Assembly (NCBI GenBank): GCA_002104905.1
Contig: MCFE01000038.1
Coordinates: 1 to 64,000 of the forward strand
DNA: 64,000 nucleotides
Direction of reading: 5' to 3'
Origin: Basidiobolus meristosporus CBS 931.73
Taxonomy: Eukaryota > Basidiobolomycota > Basidiobolomycetes > Basidiobolales > Basidiobolaceae
Shown: piece by piece, positions 1 through 11,355 of the stretch
Layout: each line of letters begins with the position of its first letter
Position numbering within the stretch: position 1 is the stretch's first letter
Made by a program: the position numbers and the translations under genes
Notes under the pieces: generated by a model
Database searches by the model: none
Told to the model about the DNA's origin: nothing
Seen by the model: only the letters and a program-made list of their open reading frames with translations

Positions 1-468
1 CGGGCAGGAGATGGTAATTACCGAGGGGATTAATTGATCGGTCACTCTGCATCCCCATAAACCTTTGCAATGACGACATTGTAATCCGCTGTAGATTAGG
101 TTTCAAATGAGAGACCTTCCTATTTCCAATATCGATCTTTTTTGATTCAATTGGTGCCTATTTGGCAAGACGTCCATTTGCACATATTGCCCTTTGGGGA
201 ACTCTACCGTCATATATTAGTCAACTGTGACCCACATGATGGGCCCACACCTCTCAAGTTCATCAGTGCTCTATCCATGTGCTGTTGTGTCCATTTGCCT
301 AGGTGAAACAAGCCAGATATCGCCGAACAGATCACGAATATGATGCACATGGGATTGTGATCCATCCGATCTGTAGAAATCTGAATGGATCAGAGTTATG
401 GTTAACTACGTTTAATCGAAGATTGTGCTTAGGGTTAGCATCGAGTTCCCTCCTGTGGTGCCTACAAA
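1..468. other. 3' flank of TYR1, no gene seen
   Basis: Sequence downstream of the TYR1 stop codon. The only open frame of any length is a short plus-strand one overlapping the TYR1 tail, without recognisable protein features. No tRNA, repeat or hairpin stood out. Confidence 0.5.
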
Positions 469-2492
469 TCAACCACTTCTTTTACTCTCCAAATAGTTGA
501 TCATGAGCGAGCTGAGTGTATTCGCCTCAGGGAGTTTCTCCTGGAAAAATGCGGCAGTGTCCAAGAAGCGTTTCTTGTAACTATCCATGTTGCTGTGTTC
601 AATACATTGCGACCAGCCGAGTGTTGCTAGGTAGTACTATAAACAAGTTGTTTACCTAAGTGAAATCTCAAGGACAGGCCAGTCTAACATACCGCCAGAT
701 CGTGGGTACGAATCTGCCGATCGTACAAGGCCGTGTGTATTCCCATTTCCAATGCCTCCTCATCCCGCAGTGAATGCTCGATTATTCCAAGCCACAGCCT
801 AAAAAGTGGTGTTTGACAGATGAGATGGTCGTATGGGTTGATGCCCAAGTTGTACCAGCAATCTACCTGAAAGTAGTCAAAGTTTATGAAAATTTGGAAT
901 AAAGCTTATTGGAGTAGGTATTAGTACCATGGCAAATAACGATAGATGCGAATTTGGCCTCTCGCTGGCTTTCGGAACTGTAGACAGAGAGAACTCATTC
1001 AGGATATCCTCGGGCAACTCGATATAAGGATTTGCCTTATCGACACCAAAGATAAACTCTCTAGCCTGCGTACGTACATTAGTTTCAACGTCAATACATA
1101 AAAGCAAGTCACAATCCTTACTTTGTGAATTCTATCTCTAAACTCTGATTCTCTTTCCGAAATTATGAGTTGATACAGTGTTGCTACTGATTCCCCGTAT
1201 TGCTTGATTTGTGCACGAGCGTACGAGTTCATAATCGCAATACCTACAGTAAGCGTAGCTTTAGCGCACCAGGAGAAACAAGGGGATGGTACCACATACC
1301 TGCGTAGACATGCCATTTGTTGCTATATATACGGAGTGCCATGTTCACCTTGACATTGCCGATCCCACCGGTGTAGGCCGGATCTTCCCACTGAAATAAA
1401 ACCAGTCTGGTCAACAATCATGGGCAGTCAAGAGAATAGCAACACATACTGGAACAATTCCACAAGTTCTCCATGCCGTCCCCATGCTGGCAAGATGAAG
1501 CTACATTAGAATCTGGGTAGAATACTCCAATTCTAATCTTGGGATGTATACCTCTCAAAAGCTAAATGAGTTGCTGCTTGTGTGTCGGCTGTTATTCTAG
1601 ATAAATACTCTTACGTTGGTATCTGGATCGATGGATGTGGCTAATTGGTAAAACACCTATACCGATCATGCTCTTGCCAGGTTAGCGGGATAGTTTTGGA
1701 GTTGAGGCTTGCTAAGATACGACACACTAGTGCATATTGGGCTTGACCACTGCGATGATTGATGATAATCTGAAAATAAAGGTCAATTTGGGCTTGTAGG
1801 GGCTGTATTTCTTACCTACAAGAGGTTGGTCCGTTGGATCGACATTGGGCCCATGAAGAGAATGGCAGGTAACGATACTTATATCATCTGGAAGATGCTT
1901 CTCAAATGCTTCTATTTCTGGTTGCTTCACTGAAGTCTGTCGATACCCATAGGTAAACAGCAAATCAAATCAGAAAGAAGTAGTTACCAAGGTACCTGTC
2001 CTCCTACTATGGCGCCCAACTTGGTGGCTGACATAGGGTTTAGCGCTCAGAAGATGCGTAGATGGATAAATAAAATATGACGTACATGGCCCATACTGTC
2101 GTACGACTGAATTGATAAATTCCGCCTCTACAGAATAAATGATGAAATCACTCCTTCGTGAAACCAGATGACCGTTTTCGAGTACTGTCACACCACTCCC
2201 TAGGAATATATCCACAGATAAGAAACAACGAACCCATACTTACTTCGGTGGAAGTACCTTCGAATTGTTTCTTAACCGTTCCAAAGCGTTCTGGCAGGTC
2301 GCATATGTTTACCCTATACGGAATTGTTGTTGAATATAGCCTAAATAGAGCACGTCCCTTTAACCTGAATGGATCCTACTTCCAGCCAGCTTCTCGGATT
2401 TTCCGTGCGTATAGTTGTCCCATCACCCCTGCACCTATAATCCCAACCTCAATACTGTTCTTTTCAAGCTCGATATCCTTCTGGCCCAGCAT
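469..2492 (-). CDS. TYR1: Prephenate dehydrogenase (NADP+), 13 exons
   Basis: Oxidatively decarboxylates prephenate to 4-hydroxyphenylpyruvate in tyrosine synthesis; cytosolic in yeast. Exons read on the minus strand: 2492-2380, 2313-2258, 2199-2086, 2027-1996, 1936-1820, 1769-1663, 1596-1552, 1486-1450, 1390-1300, 1243-1122, 1065-928, 866-693, 636-469. All phases agree and give 437 residues, close to yeast Tyr1 (about 450). The N-terminus carries a Rossmann GIIGAGVMG motif (residues 17-25). Family signatures follow in order: YSVEAE, GAIVGGQTSVK, CHSLHGP, LIIINHR, EHDRITADTQAATHLAFES, NKWHVYAGIAIMN, REFIFG, DCWYNLGINPYDHLICQTPL. Two joins were decided by homology rather than the strongest splice site: a GTAGGT donor at 1819, and one long intron 1662-1597 that skips apparent internal sites. 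No chorismate mutase domain is present, as expected for fungal TYR1. Identification is firm; individual splice sites could move by a few bases. Confidence 0.93.
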
Positions 2493-4332
2493 TACCTATA
2501 TCGCGGAAATCTCGACAGGCTGTTCTGCCGTGGTCTTATAAATCTCTTGTCTTTGACACAAACGTACCAGATATTGCTGAAACCAGGTGGTTATCGTGTT
2601 CTGAAACGAAATGCCTTGTGACTCCCATTACATGGCCGCAAACAGAGCATATCTGAAACGGCAATGGTTTATCCTAGGAAATAAGATAAAGGCTTTGATT
2701 CATTCAATACCTAACCCTTATAGAGCCACACGACATTGATCTGTGGCAGATTGTTACTGTTCAAAGGTTCTGCCACCATAAGAGCCGATCTTAAAACGCC
2801 TATGTCTTTATAATTGGAGTCTTTGTGTAGTGGCTCATGAATTAGCCTTTACGTGTTGGTTGGGTCTCGCAGTTTTACTCATATCTCCTATGTTATAGAA
2901 TTCGCAAGTACAATATTCAAGTATGAGTATAACGCAACAGACCGATCACATCGGGTCATCAACTGTACCCCAACCGCCACCAAGTCCGTGTGTACTTTCA
3001 AGCCATGCCATGCATTGAGATATGGGGGTCACAACAGTGCTCTCTCCACGGTCTGCCATTAGGCATCCATAAATAGCGTTGCAAGTTGATTGAACCATAT
3101 AAGAGGCTTCAGATTAGATATCGATAGTAGGACATGATGCATTCGTTCGTACAGATAACAAGGCTAGAAAGTATATTTGGACATTTGAAGCCATGCACTG
3201 AATTGTCCACCTAATGTATTAGCCAACCACAGATTGGGATTTGCGAACCGACAAGGCTCATACTGATCTTGGGTTCCACATGGGAATCGGCATATGGCAG
3301 TGGATTATATTTGGCAAGAAATCTCGTTTCAACTAGAGGTTACCCAAGGGCCTGCTCGAGGCCATAATCGGCAATGGCCGATTATAGACATATTAGAGGG
3401 ATGTATATTCAGGGGCCAGGCAATATTGATCGCTAAGCTGTATATCTAACATAAAATCGCCCAGATTCACATGGATAGGGACCCGATATATGTGGTAGTA
3501 GACATGCTGAAAATAGGGAAACAAATGGCCAAATTACTTTCCAAGAATATGTGGAAAAGGGCTTAGGGGTACGACCCCGCCGTCGGTAACTAACCAAACA
3601 CCAAGACATCGTGACAATCTTGGTCTGCACCTATAATTGTCTTTATCATTCATTTCTAAACACTCCGCCTCATTGGTAACCCTGGGAAGAACATACTCTT
3701 AATCCACTTTAGAGTTTACATCGATTGGAAGCGAGGGCAATACACATCAGGAATATGATTCGTTTACGGAAAATGCTTAATGAATACCTAGAACGGATAA
3801 GATAACAATCCCTTTCAGTAATCCGAGCGTTCCTTTAGGCATAATAAAATCTTCAATTAGGTGACTGTAGGAAAGAGAATTCTGATTGTCACATCCTAAT
3901 GTAGTACATAGAGGAGCAGGCTGGAAGCTCGATACCCTCAACGCATTGCAATCATAGGCTGACGGGCATGATCTTTGCTATTCTTTTTGCCGACCAGGGT
4001 CACAATGTAAGTAATGAATCTCTATCCTACAACTCCCAATTCGTCTATTCCAGTACAGGTCACACTACTACGCTAAGGAAATCCCTTGGAGCATCAGATG
4101 CTGTGTTGATCCGAGATGTCTCCTCTACTCCAATCCCCTCCATGGTAGAGAGGCGGTATATTAGGAAATATCTTTTGCTCGATCCCTTGTATTTTCAAGT
4201 GTATTCTCCAAGTCATGGATCAGTAACTACAAAACTGGTCACTGAGACCAGCTACAAAGATGGCATGTTTCAAGTCTTGTCAGTGCCGAGCACGGTTACG
4301 ATCGTGCATATCAGGAAAGTCGGATAGCAACA
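2493..4332. other. Region upstream of TYR1, no firm gene
   Basis: About 1.8 kb without a recognisable gene. A plus-strand frame at 3968-4327 contains a plausible intron (donor just after 4006), but nothing in it matches a known family. A 9-bp perfect inverted repeat with a 4-base loop lies at 3364-3385; its meaning is unknown. Confidence 0.35.
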
Positions 4333-4920
4333 TCATGTTACCTTATTATTCCTGTTTACCTTGGTAGTCAGCACCCAGCCTCGTGATATTTTTGCTATGT
4401 AGAAGCTATTTGGATATACACGGTACACAAAGATTTGTACTGCGAGGAGTTCTTTAATCCTATGGTGTACAGCATCATTCCTGTCGACCAATGACGTCAG
4501 GTAGGATCCCACCAGATATACCACTCTGGATTTGGAGACCAGCACTTTATTCAAAAAGGAAATCCACGTGGGAAAATTCTCCATATCGGCAAGGTACCAA
4601 TGGGATTAATTACCGATTAACTGATCCCCTGATGTCAATACCTAGATTGAGGCACCTTCATATTAATAACTCCAAGATTTCAAGCCTACCTTATACATGA
4701 TCTATAGATCTGTAGTGCTGTGAAAACATCAGGGGGTTCCTTTTGCTGTCGTGGCAGTGGTAATTGAAATAAGTTTTTCCATCAACCAATGTTACGCATG
4801 ATCGCTATATGACACTGGAAATATGCGGGCTGGAGGACATTCAAGATCTCATGGACTCCAAGGCCCTTATCCAGCTGAGTAACAATCACGTTCCCGACAC
4901 CAATCATGTCATGGAGATGA
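4333..4920 (-). CDS. Candidate multi-exon gene, unidentified
   Basis: Three minus-strand pieces read like coding exons. One near 4920-4801 contains the run DMIGVGNVIVTQLDKGLGV. One near 4770-4690 contains GKTYFNYHCHDSKRNP. One at 4584-4333 contains LVDRNDAVHHRIKELL. Intron-like gaps with GT...AG ends lie between them, but I could not settle a start, a stop or consistent phases. I do not recognise the family. It could be a real orphan gene, a decayed gene, or chance open frames. Confidence 0.3.
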
Positions 4921-5405
4921 TTTAAACTCTTGTGAGTAGATAAGCCATCAGGAGTCGGGGAGATTGTTTAATTGGATTGAGTAAATACGAATATTTGGCT
5001 GTTAACAGAAACCGAAGAAACAAACAAATCTACACATACACGAGACCAACTCGTCTCTCCATACATGGAGAATTGGTTCGTTGAAAAAACAAATGCTGCT
5101 TGATTCCGAATTCCGTGGGAATCACGCTTACTTGGTGTTGGATTAAACGGGGACTAGGGCTTCCTCGTGGACTACCTCGTAAACGATCCATTTTCTGCTT
5201 GCGATGTAGTACATAAGATAGGTTGGTCTTAAACGTGTATCAGCTTCAAACCCTCTGAAGAACAGCGTAGAAGCGATGCGAAATAAAATATATCTCATAT
5301 GGACTATTGCTTACAGTTACATCAATACATATTGAATTGCAGTTGACCACCTTAGAGGTTACACTCAGGATCTGGGAGAGTTCTAGATTAATGTAAAGTT
5401 AGAGT
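4921..5405. other. Intergenic, 3' of the Zn2Cys6 gene
   Basis: About 480 bp downstream of the regulator gene's stop codon. No open frame or repeat of note was seen. Confidence 0.4.
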
Positions 5406-8231
5406 TCACCAAGGAACATCAATGATACTGCTTAGTTGGCGAACCTTCGGAGATGCGTAGGCGGATGTTCGAAGAGATGATACATCACTTGGAACATTAC
5501 TCCGAACACATGGATTGATGCTGGACGCACTTGGGGACGAGATTAAGGAAGAATACTGGTATGGCATCGAATACTTCGGGTTCTGCAACTGAACAAGCCC
5601 ATTCAGAGGGCCAGGGAACCGGTTGGGCTCGGTGGGCCTGGATGACATGGGGGGTGGCCGAGCAGCTTCCGCCAAGTTTGGGGTTGTTTCTGTCCGGTTG
5701 GGAACCGAGGGTTCCGCCATATATTGTCCGACGTACTCGTTCCACTCATCAAAGTCGAACGACATAGGGATATCCCACACCGGAGCATTGCCAGCGTTGA
5801 CATACTCCTCTAAGGCTCTATGGTTCACTGATGACATCTCAGATAGGGTGTTCGAAGGTACACTCAAATTAAAGACTACATTGGGTACTGCGCCATTCAT
5901 AGCATATGGATCTTGTGGAATTACCATTTGATATTGTTCCGGGTCATTGGTAGAAAGAGGTGGATTGGACTGCATTGGGTTATTTTTGGGAACGTTCAAT
6001 TCATCCACTCCCCGAAAGCCGTTGAAACCGGCTTGGTTTGAGCTATTGTTGTCTGAAGTATTCTCCAGGAACGGGGACGATGCAGACTGGGTGGTTGAAT
6101 GGATTGACTGTTGTCGGTCGATCCACTGCGTAGGGATATACGGGTTTACCTCAGTAAGATTTGGCTTGGATATCGGGCTACATTGCGGTTGCTGCGTTAC
6201 AGTCGGGTCGGGCTCATCCTTCAACTTACTTAAACCTGTAGACTCCATCTGTGGCCTTTCCTCGGTCTCTTTTGCATGCTGCGTATCCTCTGGTGCTTCC
6301 TCCAGCTCTAAGTTGATGTTTCGTGCCGCTATTACATCTAGGAGTAATACTTGATATTTACCAACGCATCCCCATTTCTGTTTGATCTGCTCAAATATAT
6401 GGATGTTTTTGGCCAGGTGTTCCTTTGCTGGGTTGGCAAGCCAGGGGTCAGAAGAGGTTGCATTTAGAAGGTGTACGGTACTTGAAGTGAATATTGGGAA
6501 CAGCAGGAACACAACGGTTTGCTCCAGGACAGGCCTGCTCAAGCACGCTAAGATGATTGAAGTGATCCTGTTTGCCGCGGTAGTGCATATCGGTAATGAC
6601 GGATATGGGAATGTATAACTCTTGCCAGGCTTAGGAATGTAAGGTCGATGTAGGAGGATTAGAGCACAGTGATACCAGACATGCGCGTATATTAGTGTGG
6701 GTGAATTGGGGGGATTGTTCGCCGTGTATTCATTTGGGTTGAATTTGAGTTCCTCTGGCAAGGAAACCAACCAAGAGTGAAGCACAGAATCAAGCTCCAA
6801 AATGATTGAGCCATTCTTCCGCGGGTTGTGTGTTGGAAATGTTCGTATGGGATATATCTCACTCATAATTCGCCCAACAATTCTATACAGTCGAACAACT
6901 TGAACAAATGGCTTTAGTGCGAGGCCACTGCGAGGGGAGACGCCAACTCCGGACTCTAGCTTGTCATTTGGATCAACAAATGGAAGTGTTGTATCGTAGT
7001 GTCGGTCGTCAATGCATAATGGCCTTCCGACACATACGCTCGCATGGCGATCTATCTGATAGCACACCCACCATACTCGCTTCCTGGCTTCTTTTTCTTC
7101 CCGTGTAAGGCCTTTTATGTCCCACTTGTCGGGATTTCGGTGCAAACCAAGATCCTCTGCCATTCTAATCGCCATCCCGCTATACAACCACGCTCTCATA
7201 CCCCCATGTGTGATATGATGGTAGATCCCCAACAACACAAGGGCTTGGATGTTCTCTAACGAGCTCATTTCGTAGGTTTGATCCAACAAAACCCTGGCTT
7301 TTTTGTAAAAAGCATCAGGCGTAAGATTCTCTCGCTTCAGCACTTCTTCCGAAGAGATCAAAGTAGCGGACAACGCCAAGATGCTGTTCAATAAGAAGTA
7401 GGGCGGGATGTCCGCTTTGTTTAGGTGATCCAAAAAGTCACTCTTATGGAGTAGAGGAAAAATCGGGTTAATTCTACTGAAGTAAATTTCAAGGAGATAA
7501 CTAAACAACCCAGGAGAAGGTAATATGGATGGATTGGTCTCTGAATCACCAAAGTTGTTGAGGTTGATTTTTTCCGGAGAGCGGGACCTCATTTTAAAGG
7601 CTCCATCTCTGTAGCGCTCAGTTTGTCGAAGAAGGTAGAAACCGGAGCTAGTACCGCAGTACCTAAACCGACCATGATCATCCAAGGTCAGCTGTTCAGC
7701 CTCGTTACTCAGCTCTTCTAACTCAACGTCCTCCTTTTGGGTGGTTTCAGTAAACTCCGGAGAGTTGATGGAAGTGATTATCGGGTTCTCTCGTGGGGAG
7801 GAGGTGTAATTACTACTAGGCGGTGAGCTGTGTTCCAAGGGAGAATCAGTGACGTTATCCTTTTGCTCTCTGTATTCTTTGAGGTCCGAAGATTTGCTTC
7901 GTGAATGGTTGCGCGTGGAAGTTACAGAGGTGGCCTCCGGATCTTCCTCCAACTTGCGTAGTTCGGCTATCACATTTTCGGCGGTACGGGGATCCCCCTG
8001 TACAAGGCCACCCAATATGTGCTCCATTCTATGAAGGCGGCTTTCGATTGCTTCTATATAGCCCTTGGGAGGTCCGCGCTTTTTGGTTGTATCGTTGTAG
8101 GTACATTCGATTCCAATTGTTTTGCAGTTGGAACAGATAGGCTGAGCACCGTCGCAGCGTACTTTCTTCCGGCGGCAATTGTCACATGCTCTACTGACAC
8201 GTTGTCTCTTTTGCCCATCTTCGGCACCCAT
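5406..8231 (-). CDS. Zn2Cys6 transcription factor with fungal-specific TF domain
   Basis: A single uninterrupted 941-codon frame encoding a nuclear DNA-binding regulator. The binuclear zinc cluster is at residues 16-43 with spacing C-x2-C-x6-C-x6-C-x2-C-x6-C (C16, C19, C26, C33, C36, C43). A basic linker (KKRGPPKGYIEA) and a short heptad-like dimerisation stretch follow, to about residue 75. An acidic, Ser-rich region comes next. The fungal-specific TF domain (Fungal_trans type) lies at roughly residues 240-450, with YFSRINPIFPLLHKSDF, MAIRMAEDLGLHRNP and RVWWVCYQIDRHASVCVGRP. The C-terminal 300 residues are rich in Asn, Ser and Pro, as in activation regions. The RGPPKGY linker and the middle domain recall the XlnR/CTF1-like class; the target pathway cannot be inferred. 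It is intronless, unlike its neighbours. The start is the only ATG before the zinc cluster. Confidence 0.93.
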   Translation of the reverse strand: MGAEDGQKRQRVSRACDNCRRKKVRCDGAQPICSNCKTIGIECTYNDTTKKRGPPKGYIEAIESRLHRMEHILGGLVQGDPRTAENVIAELRKLEEDPEATSVTSTRNHSRSKSSDLKEYREQKDNVTDSPLEHSSPPSSNYTSSPRENPIITSINSPEFTETTQKEDVELEELSNEAEQLTLDDHGRFRYCGTSSGFYLLRQTERYRDGAFKMRSRSPEKINLNNFGDSETNPSILPSPGLFSYLLEIYFSRINPIFPLLHKSDFLDHLNKADIPPYFLLNSILALSATLISSEEVLKRENLTPDAFYKKARVLLDQTYEMSSLENIQALVLLGIYHHITHGGMRAWLYSGMAIRMAEDLGLHRNPDKWDIKGLTREEKEARKRVWWVCYQIDRHASVCVGRPLCIDDRHYDTTLPFVDPNDKLESGVGVSPRSGLALKPFVQVVRLYRIVGRIMSEIYPIRTFPTHNPRKNGSIILELDSVLHSWLVSLPEELKFNPNEYTANNPPNSPTLIYAHVWYHCALILLHRPYIPKPGKSYTFPYPSLPICTTAANRITSIILACLSRPVLEQTVVFLLFPIFTSSTVHLLNATSSDPWLANPAKEHLAKNIHIFEQIKQKWGCVGKYQVLLLDVIAARNINLELEEAPEDTQHAKETEERPQMESTGLSKLKDEPDPTVTQQPQCSPISKPNLTEVNPYIPTQWIDRQQSIHSTTQSASSPFLENTSDNNSSNQAGFNGFRGVDELNVPKNNPMQSNPPLSTNDPEQYQMVIPQDPYAMNGAVPNVVFNLSVPSNTLSEMSSVNHRALEEYVNAGNAPVWDIPMSFDFDEWNEYVGQYMAEPSVPNRTETTPNLAEAARPPPMSSRPTEPNRFPGPLNGLVQLQNPKYSMPYQYSSLISSPSASSINPCVRSNVPSDVSSLRTSAYASPKVRQLSSIIDVPW

Positions 8232-8279
8232 CGTCTTGGAAAGGGAGTTGTGGAGAAGTATTCAATAATCACGTTGTTT

Positions 8280-8288
8280 GCCAATCAG
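8280..8288. promoter_or_regulatory. CCAAT box upstream of the Zn2Cys6 gene
   Basis: The plus strand reads gCCAATCAG about 50 bp 5' of the start codon at 8231, so the box is in reverse orientation relative to the gene. This is the consensus of the fungal CCAAT-binding (Hap) complex. A match this short could be chance. Confidence 0.25.
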
Positions 8289-9980
8289 GTAGACTTGATA
8301 AAGCTGTGGAGTGTACTTCAAATGTTCTTTCTATGGAGAGCTTGTCAATATGTAGGTAAGGAGCAGAAGTTTCAAAACGGGTAAAGAATACTCGAGTTTG
8401 AGAGCACTTGGATCTCTAATATTAAGCCCACCCCAACACAAAATGCGATGGTCGCAACAATGATTCAACAATTTCAGTCCTGTATCACCTGGCCCATTTT
8501 GGCACACACCACTTCTTTGTATGGAAGATTTTCATTCCCGATGCAATACGGATGGATCCGATGATTCATGATCAAATTACCATTATCAGCTAATGATTAT
8601 GTGCAGCCGACTAAATCAGAAAATACCCCTGGCCTGTCACTTCCTTTGTCTTGCAATCAAGAGTCCCTGCCCTACTTCGCATGCAATGGCGGTTGAAACC
8701 AAAAGCTAGACCTCAGGGAAGACCATAGGCCAAGAAGCTACAGCCGAAATTTCTGAGATTTGGGAAAGCCACAGCTAATGTCTACCTGCTTCTGGTAGAA
8801 AACCCTACCCCGATACCGATTAATGGTATGGGGATCGCTGGAGGCTGATCAAGCATCCGAGTTCCAAAGACGTATGACCCAACGTCATGTGATCCAAGGA
8901 GGTTTACAAACTCTACCAAAATGGTCAATATGAACCAGCCACTAGCTTAAAGTAAAAGGAATGTGGTACGAGCCCAAGTAGGCTGGTACCTTATCGCCAC
9001 AGAGTATGCAGATGGGTAGAGAGGGTTCTACCAATAGCCACTTTCCCATGGAATCCGTAGCAGGTTTAAGAAGTGTTTTTGGTGTACTGACTTCCCAATT
9101 AGAAATTGGCTGATGAGTATCGTTTCTCCTTCATGAGGCCAAATATGATCACTGCATTGCTATATCCAATTCGCTCAATTAGTAATCCATTGACTTCCAA
9201 TGATCATTTGAATCGCCACCCCAACCCATTATCCTGCCTCATGTTTCGTGGTTTAAAAATAGTCACATATATCTACTCAATACATCATTAGATGACCTCG
9301 ATTTAACAAGTAATACATATATTCAGGTGCAGGTCTGTTTCTATTTTTGGTGAGATCGAGGGTTCCACAATTCGAGAGGGCCACTTTACTTCCTGGCTCT
9401 AGTCATCACATTGAAGCAAGTCATCAACAGATGTAGATACTGCCTCTAGCCAACCATGCGGTCAGATCGATGCCTAACTGGCGTGCGATGCGAATACCGC
9501 ATGTATCTGAGGGATGATCATCGTACATCGAACGGCACAATTATTCCGCGTACGATTTATATAATCATTGGTTACTGACGGCTATAGGTAGTGACTTCGT
9601 GGTTTTGGCCTATAATTCCCTGTTCATCCTGAACTGGATGTCAAATATATGTTGAAGGATCAGGAGCAATCACCTGCAAAGTTTTATATATTTATCCACA
9701 TGCTGTTGTTGAGGATCTTGTGCTTGACGTGTTCACTGACAATTTATCTAGTCGGCGGAGCCCACTGCATCCTCGTAGATCCTATTTAGGACTTCTGAAT
9801 GGAGTATTTTCCGGCCTAATTTCAAATATGTAAAATCAGCAGTGAGTATATCTGAGCAGGCATTTGGGAGCCATGGCCATTCGGAAGGTTTCAAAGAATC
9901 GGCAGTTCACGGATATGTCTTAGGAGCATAGAAGACAGGTGATGCTTAGTTTTTGCTGGGGGGTCATAAGGTACTCACTA
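8289..9980. other. Intergenic, nothing recognised
   Basis: About 1.7 kb of moderately AT-rich DNA with only short random frames. No repeat, tRNA or clear exon was found. Confidence 0.35.
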
Positions 9981-9986
9981 TACTAC

Positions 9987-10335
9987 TAGTGTGGATGGCT
10001 CAGAGTATACGCTACAACAGCAGGATTTCTGACTAGCTTGGAGTAATGGGTAAAACCTCTATAGCCCATTATCATAATCTTGCCAGTGTATGTAAAGAGC
10101 ATACTATTGGTTATAAAATTTCATGCCAATACCTCATTCCTTGCCAGACATCAACAAGAGGCCTTGCACTACAGCAGCTACATTGTACTTCATAGTCAAA
10201 TCTATCTGCGTAGTGATGTTTGTTTTCATCAAGTAGTAGAGAGTTGAATGGTTTTCGATTTGCCCGTCTCTTCATATAAAGCCATAACTCAACCAAATCA
10301 TCTAGTGATCTGAGAAGCAGCGCTTCTATGCCATA
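9987..10335 (-). CDS. Unidentified gene or gene relic, two exon-like pieces
   Basis: An exon-like frame at 10335-10133 reads in part GIEALLLRSLDDLVELWLYM and QCSCCSARPLVDVWQGM. It ends at a GAG|GTATTGG donor. Joining it to an acceptor at 10059 keeps the phase and gives GFTHYSKLVRNPAVVAYTL. Upstream the same frame continues through a single TAG at 10338-10336 into TQFEQLNYIGFI, as if a CAG codon had become a stop. No start or end was established and the family is not recognised. The composition looks coding, so it is either a live multi-exon orphan or a recent pseudogene. Confidence 0.4.
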
Positions 10336-10375
10336 CTAGATAAAACCTATGTAGTTTAGTTGCTCGAATTGTGTA

Positions 10376-11355
10376 ACGAACTAGGATTGTTATATAAATA
10401 TGCAAAATCATCAGGTCACATGCTCCCAATCAGAAGATGACTCTATATTCTATGAGAATGTGTGCCAGGTGGAGTGACATCACACTCGGGGAATTCATAT
10501 GAATGTGTTGATGGTTCTGACTGCAACAAGCCTCGGTTCATCCCAAGCATAATAAATCATCAGTACAGTGAGCTTTTGTTACCTGGGGAGCTGAATATTC
10601 CATATAGCAGCTACTGCGATAGTGTGGTAAGCTAGTCTTTGAAAAATCGCCGCCAATATTCGTGGCGCGGTCGTTTCTCGTGAGACTCAAAATGCTGTAG
10701 AGATTGTGGTAGCCTGATGATCATCCTAGGGTATCCGTATAATCCTGTATTTTTTATCATGCTTAGCCATAGCACGCCATGAGGCCTAATGGACATACGA
10801 AGTCTATAATCCGGTTACAGCGCGAAGATTTAACAAAGGAACATGACTAAACAAACAGCCATCCAATTGGATACGGACTCATTACGAACACAAGATGTGA
10901 CAAACTTAATCAGCTATCTTAAGATTACAACGTTTCGCTGATGATCCATACACACCGCTGGCCCAGTGAGCTAAAATTGATACCATGGCGCCATTTTTTT
11001 GGATCTCACATCACCGATTGTTGATGGAACTTTAGGGTCCCAACGTACCTGTCTTTTTAGGTTTAGTACTGACTTTACCCCATTTCCATGCTACCATCAC
11101 TATAGCCAATCGATCCAGAGCTTCATGATGAAAGTTTACTACTTTTTGTTGCAAGTATTCTTCAAGTCCAGTACCACTGGTGTACGTCGAGTAACAAACG
11201 CAAAAATCTAAAATATGTCGCCATACTGGGTCACCGCCAGCAGAAATTCCATGACCTAATTGGAGGAGGTTACCCACAGAAAATGTATTTAAATACTATG
11301 CGAACACATTACCTAGTATCCAGCCTTCATCACTTGAACTGTCCCGAAGTAACGG
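10376..11355. other. Intergenic, promoter side of the permease
   Basis: About 1 kb 5' of the permease gene. No convincing gene, repeat or RNA was seen. An in-frame TAA at 11350-11352 closes the permease frame just upstream of its ATG. Confidence 0.4.

Noticed and set aside
3364-3385. Perfect 9-bp inverted repeat with a 4-base loop
   Set aside because: Isolated and away from any gene end; likely chance at this length in a 64-kb window.
5497-8140. Many overlapping frames of 60-135 codons within the Zn2Cys6 gene
   Set aside because: They are shadows of the 941-codon frame on the other strand or in other frames and have no domains.
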